From: a virus
Direction: 5' to 3' (one strand)
IMG/VR virus record: IMGVR_UViG_3300032245_000578
Location: 1-37,510 of that record
Length of the DNA: 37,510 bases
The notes under the pieces were generated by a model. The model did not search any database, was not told where the DNA came from, and worked only from the letters and a program-made list of their open reading frames with translations. Shown here piece after piece: positions 8,201 through 12,917 of the stretch; within the stretch, counting starts at the first letter, position 1; each line of letters opens with the position of its first letter. A program made the position numbers and the translations under genes.

Positions 8201-8632
8201 CCTGAATCAGTAGCGGAAGCCGGTGTATTTGGCTTTATGACTCCTGACCAACCAAAGCCTGAGATTAAAAAGCCCAAACTCACACTGAGTCAAATCCGAG
8301 ACTTGAGCAAACAAGAAGATGAAAAAGTTGCAAAATATGTGAGAAGCAACGATCTTCCCAAGAATCCCGATCATATGCGTGTGGTACACGACGACATAGA
8401 ACTCAGTGAACTCAGCAATGAATTGCTGGGTCGTTACAAGAAAGAATTGGGTGTTCGTGCAAGTGCCGCAGACCGTGCAGGTGATTACGATCGGGGTCAC
8501 GAATACTTTAAAAAAATCAACCGAGCAACCATGCGCCAAGGTGACAACGACGCTCGCCGTCATGCAGAAAAAGAAAACGACATGATGGAAACTCGTTTAA
8601 ATATGATGCGTAAGGCAGGATACGATCTATGA
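5243..8632 (+). CDS. Giant mosaic protein with GVAEG seams, putative packaged polyprotein, 1129 aa
   Basis: ATG 5243 follows the previous stop by one base; a longer frame from 5156 overlaps the upstream gene and is rejected. The protein is a chain of unrelated small modules. Two begin E-F-A-P-P (residues 25 and 115). Others are separated by near-identical G-V-A-E-G seams whose Glu is at 469, 607, 779, 834 and 899, with weaker versions at 197 (V-T-E-G), 238 (M-A-E-G), 310 (I-D-E-A) and 992 (V-A-E-A). A glycine-zipper hydrophobic region spans about 320-365. The module ending at 779 contains a ParB-like V-I-G-G-R-T-R-L motif (G744-R748). Hydrophobic-x-Glu followed by Gly or Ala is the known T4 gp21 prohead protease preference. 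I infer a precursor of several capsid-internal proteins; a fibrous multidomain protein is the alternative. Confidence 0.7.
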   Translation: MNLYDLSHPSKKKKQQLIKESRLAEFAPPDGESGRWYTDDQMTDLVGDGWWQDMDISGANIGVPDSEVPKAYMIKQAQRWLKRQGHDVQVVNVRVNDDDCEWYIQGELKNSKLQEFAPPGGDDGGPDEDEILFKLAKQWWLGTESDMIRVERTLASMGWEIGEDEGSYDDGGVFVVRAGDENGKSYQSWPHEELVTEGAPVTTTPGSVETGGAVDNFKQQMANNTELAYQQKQQGMAEGDTVVKHRIGLTVTDPNHPMVSKRDEPFQRTVRVPGADAAKAINAAIAHYRRKGYKVHDHHYMGTVDYTIDEAAPDWLRRTAGAATGALAGVGASFPGAAIAGPIGGAVAGAYGAKAGYDLGAGAADWVYDKVTGKRVPADKAVDEALTMKHQRDHDTQRRPDISNSLADRDFDMSEKPNVAKSADGHPTVKWRHHGHAGHSRVEPTLNPTTVQRKDPRPIPSFLKKGVAEGSTGLSIQQLATISDEALDNAYHYGRSTPGNTFGWQANLKSAAYAKQMIDKGVTDIEAISDAIHKGWNTTAQAFVKNPDQFSDTEKLKAAGKLEAKLQQRAQLMKQNYAQLPEEEKEKDRVVARALLQAIKGEQGVAEGFLNESAYEEAWELISQPVPEIQQFVKQLGLAQDDTTAKQIAPMIDATPDTQLPAASIPKLKNLANKGNDVQTLKAIQQISGRPDAAQQYAKIMQARDAGEGRQRGYDVSGLINSVKSGNYEAPVLLKLATGTYVIGGRTRLYAALALGIPAKVKIISVSTFAKQGQQGVAEGLPQTLRKVVPGYAKREIDKKMDAGKFGKTDADKDANFQRYKKIQDKLKEQGVAEGSGGNWYIRVNGKILNDTKFKPVIFSSEDEARSHAMKLADKKRIPLSHIKLTKSWMDAPEQGVAEGGYQHGFADPNAPSLGGSGRKDDEGNSEFDDRQRRQTGMIFYNVDDAETARAIGLQQTRSGKWYLRTGNRHAQQSADRAFGLGRIWYPESVAEAGVFGFMTPDQPKPEIKKPKLTLSQIRDLSKQEDEKVAKYVRSNDLPKNPDHMRVVHDDIELSELSNELLGRYKKELGVRASAADRAGDYDRGHEYFKKINRATMRQGDNDARRHAEKENDMMETRLNMMRKAGYDL
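6636..6652 (+). repeat. GVAEG seam repeat, copy 1
   Basis: A 17-base unit, AAGGTGTGGCGGAAGGC, codes for part of Lys/Gln-Gly-Val-Ala-Glu-Gly. It joins the glycine-zipper/His-rich part of the mosaic protein to the next helical module. Codon choice is identical in the other copies. Confidence 0.9.
7050..7066 (+). repeat. GVAEG seam repeat, copy 2
   Basis: Same 17-base unit with one synonymous change (GAG for the Glu codon). It precedes the module that contains the ParB-like motif. Confidence 0.9.
7566..7582 (+). repeat. GVAEG seam repeat, copy 3
   Basis: Exact copy of the 17-base unit, between the ParB-like module and a short basic module of about 50 residues. Confidence 0.9.
7731..7747 (+). 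repeat. GVAEG seam repeat, copy 4
   Basis: Exact copy of the 17-base unit, 165 bases after copy 3. It precedes a 60-residue module that starts with W-Y-I-R-V-N-G-K. Confidence 0.9.
7926..7942 (+). repeat. GVAEG seam repeat, copy 5
   Basis: Exact copy of the 17-base unit, 195 bases after copy 4. It precedes a module with an S-G-K-W-Y-L-R core; the next seam (V-A-E-A, 8210-8221) is diverged. Confidence 0.9.
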
Positions 8633-9060
8633 CATTATCAGAAGCCACAAAAATAGCATTTGCCAGCGAATTTAGTTTTTATTTAAAAGCACACAACTTC
8701 CATTGGAATGTGGAAGGTGCTGACTTTTTAGAACATCATCAATTGTTCGGCCTTATCTACGAAGAAGTATACGGCGCCATCGATGACTTTGCAGAAAAGA
8801 TTCGCGGCATTGGAAGCTATGTACCTGCCAGTTATACTAGATTTAGTCACTTGACTGAAATCAACGACGAAACTGACATACTTAGTCCCGGTGCCATGTT
8901 ACATGAACTGTTTGCAGACAATGAAAAAATGTTAGTGGTTCTTAAGATGGCCTACGATCTGGCCGAACAAGTGGGTGAACATGGCTTCTCCAACTTCTTG
9001 GCTGAACGCATGGATGCACATCGTAAACACGGTTGGATGTTGAGAGCAAGTCTAAAATAA
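8629..9060 (+). CDS. Dps/ferritin-like protein, 143 aa
   Basis: The sequence carries the Dps signature H-N-F-H-W-N-V-E-G near residues 22-30, followed by D-F-A-E-K-I-R-G-I-G. These supply the His, Asp and Glu ligands of the inter-subunit ferroxidase site. Four helices of ferritin type fit the 143-residue length, slightly shorter than E. coli Dps because the basic N-terminal tail is missing. Dps proteins oxidise and store iron and protect DNA from peroxide. The start overlaps the mosaic gene by ATGA, so the two are probably co-expressed. A role in protecting host or phage DNA during infection is inferred. Confidence 0.85.
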   Translation: MTLSEATKIAFASEFSFYLKAHNFHWNVEGADFLEHHQLFGLIYEEVYGAIDDFAEKIRGIGSYVPASYTRFSHLTEINDETDILSPGAMLHELFADNEKMLVVLKMAYDLAEQVGEHGFSNFLAERMDAHRKHGWMLRASLK

Positions 9061-9761
9061 TGTTGCCCATTATAGCAACATTGATCATGACACATATCAC
9101 TATCATATGTGTTACAGTTTTCCTACACCGTGGACAAGCACATCGTGGATTGACGTTTCACCCCATACTGAGTCATTTCATGCGAGCCTGGCTTTGGCTC
9201 ACAACCGGAATGGTCACTAAACAATGGGTAGCAGTACACCGTAAGCATCACAGATTCACAGAACAAGAGGGAGACCCACATAGTCCCCATGTGTTTGGTA
9301 TCTGGCGAGTATTTTTTAAAGGAGCAGTATTATATCATGAAGCAAGCAAAGATACGGACATGGTTAATACATACGGTGTTGGCACTCCTGCTGATTGGGT
9401 CGAGCGCAACATATACTCTCGTCACAGTAGACTTGGCATTGGCATTCTCCTTGTGCTCAACTGCTGGTTATTCGGTTGGGTGGGCGCCATAGTATGGGCG
9501 GTGCAAATGCTGTGGATTCCATTCTGGGCCGCTGGAGTCATAAACGGATTAGGACATTGGATAGGATATAGAAATGGACATACTAAAGATCATAGTCGTA
9601 ATATTAGTCCTTGGGGCATTGTTATTGGTGGCGAAGAGCTCCATAACAACCACCACCTGGACCCAGCGAGTCCCCGGCTCAGCAAGAATTGGTTTGAATT
9701 TGATATAGGTTGGATGTATATAAATATTTTTAAATTACTCGGCCTTGTCAAAATCAAATGA
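9060..9761 (+). CDS. Fatty acyl-CoA/acyl-lipid desaturase, 233 aa
   Basis: Three histidine boxes of membrane desaturases are present: H-R-G-Q-A-H (H23-H28), H-R-K-H-H (H60-H64) and L-H-N-N-H-H (H195-H199). They bind the di-iron centre that introduces a cis double bond into an acyl chain. Hydrophobic segments near residues 1-20, 30-55 and 125-165 fit the stearoyl-CoA desaturase topology, although the protein is shorter than bacterial homologues. ATG 9060 overlaps the dps stop (TAATG) and is preferred over ATG 9033. A second desaturase is at 30566. The likely effect is a change in host membrane unsaturation during infection. Confidence 0.9.
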   Translation: MLPIIATLIMTHITIICVTVFLHRGQAHRGLTFHPILSHFMRAWLWLTTGMVTKQWVAVHRKHHRFTEQEGDPHSPHVFGIWRVFFKGAVLYHEASKDTDMVNTYGVGTPADWVERNIYSRHSRLGIGILLVLNCWLFGWVGAIVWAVQMLWIPFWAAGVINGLGHWIGYRNGHTKDHSRNISPWGIVIGGEELHNNHHLDPASPRLSKNWFEFDIGWMYINIFKLLGLVKIK

Positions 9762-10387
9762 CGTTTTTCTATAAAGAGTTGGATTTACCTGCTATCCCCG
9801 ACGAATTATTAAACAAGTTACCAACCACAAGTTTTGGTGGCTTTACTGATCTTGGATACGGATATCAACATTATAAAAATGGAGACAAAATTTATCCCTG
9901 TAGTTACAAATGGGGACGAATTGACTCTGGGCTGTTATTTAACTGGCTAATTGAAAACATACAACCAATACAGGCACACCTGACAAACAGCAATGCAGAT
10001 GTACCCAATGTGTTTATGCACACAACCACTCCCCGGAACCCTTCGGGAGGAGCTCATATTGTGCATTCAGATTTTAAAAGAATTGTTGCATTAAACTACC
10101 ATTGGTCATTGGGTGGCGATGCAGTTATTAATCGCTGGTATAAAGAAAATGGAAAACCACTGTCTCGTAAAAAAGCACGTCCCGGGGGGCAAGTTGACTC
10201 GGGACAAGTGAAATATGACGACTTAGAAATACTAGAAGAAGTTATCATTAAAAAAAATCGTTGGTATTTGATCAACGTTGATTGTTTACACGATGTGCAA
10301 AATATTATAAGTATAAGACAAGGTATAACTGTGCCGTTTGCAACCAAAAACGAGTTAGACCATGCAGGATTTAAAGAACACCCTTAG
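9758..10387 (+). CDS. 2-oxoglutarate/Fe(II)-dependent oxygenase-like protein, 209 aa
   Basis: The arrangement H103-S-D105, then H178, then R187 matches the iron facial triad (HxD...H) and the 2-oxoglutarate-binding Arg of the double-stranded beta-helix oxygenases. The intervening strands (A-L-N-Y-H-W-S-L, R-W-Y-L-I-N-V-D) fit the jelly-roll core. It overlaps the desaturase by ATGA, so the two oxygen-dependent enzymes are made together. The substrate could be protein, lipid or nucleotide. Phages of aquatic hosts often carry 2OG oxygenases, but I cannot assign a specific reaction. Confidence 0.65.
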   Translation: MTFFYKELDLPAIPDELLNKLPTTSFGGFTDLGYGYQHYKNGDKIYPCSYKWGRIDSGLLFNWLIENIQPIQAHLTNSNADVPNVFMHTTTPRNPSGGAHIVHSDFKRIVALNYHWSLGGDAVINRWYKENGKPLSRKKARPGGQVDSGQVKYDDLEILEEVIIKKNRWYLINVDCLHDVQNIISIRQGITVPFATKNELDHAGFKEHP

Positions 10388-10486
10388 GACCGCGACTTAG
10401 TTGCGTGGGTGACCCGGCTGCTGGGTTCTGAATGTGGGAGTCGTGCCCCATCAAGCATTTGGTAAAGTGAGCATTTTTTTATAATT
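10388..10486 (+). ncRNA. Structured intergenic stretch, three hairpins, possible RNA element
   Basis: This 99-base gap can fold into three successive hairpins: 10391-10396 with 10400-10405 (6 bp, 3-base loop), 10412-10417 with 10421-10426 (6 bp, 3-base loop) and 10435-10438 with 10447-10450 (4 bp, 8-base loop). The first two each contain one G-U pair. A run of seven T residues (10474-10480) and a TATAAT (10480-10485) precede the next ATG. It does not fit a tRNA. It may be a leader RNA, a processed ncRNA or a weak terminator-promoter junction. Confidence 0.35.
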
Positions 10487-11044
10487 ATGTTGATTAACAA
10501 ACAATGGGCATTGACTCGCCCAACTGATAAATCTGAATTACTAATAAGTGACAATCTACGTTTATTAAAATTCGTACAACTGGTCATGTCTAAAAGTATC
10601 ATTTTGTCTGTGAAAGAATCCACCGGAGTTGAAACCACAGACACACAACTACTGGACACACAAAACAAAGTAAAACTAACATACAAGTTGATAGAATCAG
10701 AACTGTCAAACATAGACCTGTTGTGTTTACAAAAACAACAAGAGTGGTTTCAAGTTGAATTGTTAGATGCTGTAAATGAATACTTGAACATTGTTGAAAT
10801 ACAAGATGAATTTGTTAATGCGGCATACAAATCTGAAAGAGATACTTTATTGATTTTTCAAACCACATGTAGTCAGCATAAAACTTTTATTTTTAAGTTG
10901 TTATCGTCAATTGACTATGTTGGTGGCTATGATGATATAAAACGACATTTAGAACTTGCAATAAAAGAGTCTATAGTTGGAGATACTAGATTTGTATTTG
11001 CAGATTTAAACAAATCCATACTGAAAGTTCTAAAAAATGTCTAA
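10487..11044 (+). CDS. Helical hypothetical protein, 185 aa
   Basis: No family is recognised. The sequence is mainly amphipathic helix with few glycines or prolines, for example L-T-Y-K-L-I-E-S-E-L-S and E-L-L-D-A-V-N-E-Y-L, and lacks membrane or signal segments. ATG 10487 follows a TATAAT by one base and has no Shine-Dalgarno sequence, so initiation could be leaderless or occur further downstream. The end overlaps the next gene (PP-loop enzyme) by eight bases, suggesting that the two work together. Confidence 0.65.
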   Translation: MLINKQWALTRPTDKSELLISDNLRLLKFVQLVMSKSIILSVKESTGVETTDTQLLDTQNKVKLTYKLIESELSNIDLLCLQKQQEWFQVELLDAVNEYLNIVEIQDEFVNAAYKSERDTLLIFQTTCSQHKTFIFKLLSSIDYVGGYDDIKRHLELAIKESIVGDTRFVFADLNKSILKVLKNV

Positions 11045-12215
11045 TGTTGCCCAATTGATTAGAACCAACAGACATATCAACATACCACTCACTGGTGGTA
11101 TGAACAATATCAACGGACGGTACTGGTTATCAATGCCAAGTATTATCTTTGCATTAACCGAAATCCGAGCAAGATCAGGCACATTTGCCAATCCCTGGCA
11201 GGCCGGGAAGAGTGAAGTATGTGCTCCACCACCGTTTGTAACAATACCCGACCGACTGAGTGATTTGCTTGATCAACGTGCAATTGAATTAAGTACCATT
11301 GCAAAAAGTCAAAACAAGCGCATACTGATCATGTGGAGTGGTGGGATTGATTCCACTGTGGTGGTTTCTTCGTTTATTAAAAATTTAAATGCGGCCGATT
11401 TAGACAATGTATCGATATTGTTGACCATGAATTCCATTACTGAGAATCCAGATTTTTACCAATCATACATTTCTGGACGTATTCATTGTATGCCTTATTT
11501 AGACTATGTTGTCAATAAAGAAAATCTCAACAAGTACATGTTGCTACACGGCGATCCAGCTGATTGTTTGTTTGGTCCAAGCACAGCCATGTTTGCAGAT
11601 TTAATTCCCACAGGAGACCATCTTAGACCCTTCAAGGACAATGTAAACTTGATTGCCAAATCAATTGATCGTAAATCGTTAAAAATAATTAAACAGCATC
11701 GAGTTGAGGGTTTTGGTAATTGGTATGCAAATAAAATCACCAACAATTTGCTTGAAGTTGCACCGCCCGGAGTAGATACCATTGGTGATTGGTGGTGGTG
11801 GCATTACTACAACTTCAAATGGGAATTTAGCATATGGCGTTATGTATTTCGTCGAAAATGTAACGGACACGAAAAAGAGTCGTTGAGTGAGAACGATATT
11901 AAACAAATTGTTGACCATACTTATTTTAATACGCCAAAATTCCAGCAATGGAGTTATACCAACTTAAAAAATCATATACAAACAGATCTCAAGAGTCACA
12001 AATTGCAGGCCAAACAATACATATATGAACTAGACCATAACCAATTATATTTTGATCGTAAGACTAAATTTGAATCTGTGCCCACATACAATCAGGGCTC
12101 TTTACTGCGGCTGAACAAACCATTCTTGTGGTCGCACAATTGGACTGGCCATTATCCCGACGAGCCATATCTAAAATTGGCCTGCATTGACATGTTGGAA
12201 TCGTATAAAGGTTAA
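11037..12215 (+). CDS. Asparagine-synthetase-like PP-loop ATPase without glutaminase domain, 392 aa
   Basis: The PP-loop S-G-G-I-D-S is at residues 101-106, and a second motif, G-D-P-A-D-C-L-F-G, is at 172-180. The second motif corresponds to the G-D-G-x-D-E-L-F-G motif of asparagine synthetase B and its relatives, which argues against QueC or other short PP-loop enzymes. These enzymes adenylate a carboxylate and transfer an amine. The N-terminal class II glutaminase domain is absent: the first 90 residues show no Cys2 nucleophile. It may therefore use ammonia, or a partner such as the preceding helical protein. The substrate is unknown; amidation of a peptide or base is possible. Confidence 0.65.
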   Translation: MSNVAQLIRTNRHINIPLTGGMNNINGRYWLSMPSIIFALTEIRARSGTFANPWQAGKSEVCAPPPFVTIPDRLSDLLDQRAIELSTIAKSQNKRILIMWSGGIDSTVVVSSFIKNLNAADLDNVSILLTMNSITENPDFYQSYISGRIHCMPYLDYVVNKENLNKYMLLHGDPADCLFGPSTAMFADLIPTGDHLRPFKDNVNLIAKSIDRKSLKIIKQHRVEGFGNWYANKITNNLLEVAPPGVDTIGDWWWWHYYNFKWEFSIWRYVFRRKCNGHEKESLSENDIKQIVDHTYFNTPKFQQWSYTNLKNHIQTDLKSHKLQAKQYIYELDHNQLYFDRKTKFESVPTYNQGSLLRLNKPFLWSHNWTGHYPDEPYLKLACIDMLESYKG

Positions 12216-12222
12216 AAAACTA

Positions 12223-12251
12223 TTGACTTTGTTTGATTTTTGCTTTACAAT
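12223..12251 (+). promoter_or_regulatory. Sigma70-type promoter for the dsbA-like gene
   Basis: TTGACT (12223-12228), a 17-base spacer and TACAAT (12246-12251) match the bacterial housekeeping consensus at ten of twelve positions. They lie in a non-coding gap 30 bases before the ATG, with a CAGGAG ribosome site in between. It is probably read by host RNA polymerase early or mid-infection. Confidence 0.8.
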
Positions 12252-12281
12252 ACAGCTTGTACCATTTTAACAGGAGTTTAC

Positions 12282-12548
12282 ATGAGTGATTACAATCGTA
12301 GCTTTAACGGAGAAGCTAAAATTAAACTTACACAATTGATCAACGAAGGCATGCAGGTCATGCAGGAAGTTGAAGATCTCAACACCGGGCTTACTGAAAC
12401 CATCAAGGCCATTGGTGAAGAATTGGAAATCAAACCGGCCACGCTGAAAAAAGCAATTCGTATTGCCCACAAAGCTCGACTAGGTGAAACCAATCGAGAT
12501 CACGATGAGTTGAATACTATCCTGGAAACTGTTGGCAAAACTCTATAA
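12282..12548 (+). CDS. dsbA: DsbA-like double-stranded DNA-binding protein, 88 aa
   Basis: Residues 25-88 resemble phage T4 DsbA, a small helical dsDNA-binding protein: an I-K-A-I-G-E-E-L helix, I-K-P-A-T-L-K-K-A-I-R-I-A-H-K in the position of the T4 basic helix, and a final E-L-N-T-I-L-E-T-V helix. The length (88) is close to the T4 protein (89). In T4 it binds near late promoters. ATG 12282 is chosen because it follows CAGGAG (12270-12275) and a strong promoter; a start at 12240 would fall inside the promoter. The stop overlaps the next start. The similarity is moderate. Confidence 0.6.
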   Translation: MSDYNRSFNGEAKIKLTQLINEGMQVMQEVEDLNTGLTETIKAIGEELEIKPATLKKAIRIAHKARLGETNRDHDELNTILETVGKTL

Positions 12549-12838
12549 TGAACGATATCCTGCATGGAATCTTTAAATGGATCCGAGAAGATTACACAAG
12601 CAATAGGCTTCGTTTTTGTTTTGAAGTTCTGGCTTGGGCTATAAGCGTTGGCTGTAGTGTCACCATGGCCCTGACCGTGCCCAACCCTCCACTTCTCACC
12701 ATGTACCCCATCTGGATTACAGGCTGTGCTATATATGCTGGGTGCGCTTATAGTAGGCGTTCCTTTGGTATGCTGGCTAATTATATCCTGCTTACCACAA
12801 TTGACACAATTGGATTAATCCGCATGTTGATTGTGTAA
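12548..12838 (+). CDS. Small membrane protein, 96 aa
   Basis: TAATG coupling joins it to the dsbA-like gene. Three hydrophobic stretches are visible, around residues 24-44, 50-68 and 74-96 (including W-I-T-G-C-A-I-Y-A-G-C-A-Y and L-A-N-Y-I-L-L-T-T-I), with a charged N-terminus. It resembles small inner-membrane proteins common in T4-like phages next to DNA replication genes. There is some likeness to a PnuC-type bundle, but it is too short for a transporter. Function is unknown. Confidence 0.65.
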   Translation: MNDILHGIFKWIREDYTSNRLRFCFEVLAWAISVGCSVTMALTVPNPPLLTMYPIWITGCAIYAGCAYSRRSFGMLANYILLTTIDTIGLIRMLIV

Positions 12839-12848
12839 AATAAATATT
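12839..12848 (+). promoter_or_regulatory. Candidate TAAATA-type promoter element before the polymerase
   Basis: The AAATAAATATTA stretch at 12837-12848 shares the TAAATA core seen upstream of other genes here. It starts the 79-base untranslated leader of the DNA polymerase gene, about 70 bases before its ATG. No good -35 box is found at the right spacing. Confidence 0.25.
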
Positions 12849-12887
12849 ACTATGGTCTCGCCGGACTTGAAACGGCATGTAGAGTCA

Positions 12888-12913
12888 GTATAGGCTTTAA
12901 ACTATACAAGGAG
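12888..12913 (+). promoter_or_regulatory. Hairpin next to the polymerase Shine-Dalgarno site, candidate translational operator
   Basis: GTATAG (12888-12893) pairs perfectly with CTATAC (12902-12907) around an eight-base loop, GCTTTAAA. AAGGAG (12908-12913) follows directly, four bases before the polymerase ATG. A smaller GCCG/CGGC hairpin (12860-12876) lies upstream. T4 and RB69 DNA polymerases repress their own translation by binding a hairpin with an eight-base loop just upstream of the ribosome site. The layout here is the same although the bases differ, so an autogenous operator is a reasonable inference. Confidence 0.5.
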
Positions 12914-12917
12914 AATT

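Noticed and set aside
10388-10486. Intergenic stretch considered as a tRNA
   Set aside because: No anticodon arm, acceptor stem or T-loop pattern fits; the hairpins are evenly spaced but not cloverleaf-like.
11337-11354. PP-loop S-G-G-I-D-S considered as QueC, the missing step of the deazaguanine pathway
   Set aside because: The protein is 392 residues, has no QueC zinc-binding Cys cluster, and carries a G-D-x-A-D-x-L-F-G motif typical of asparagine synthetases.
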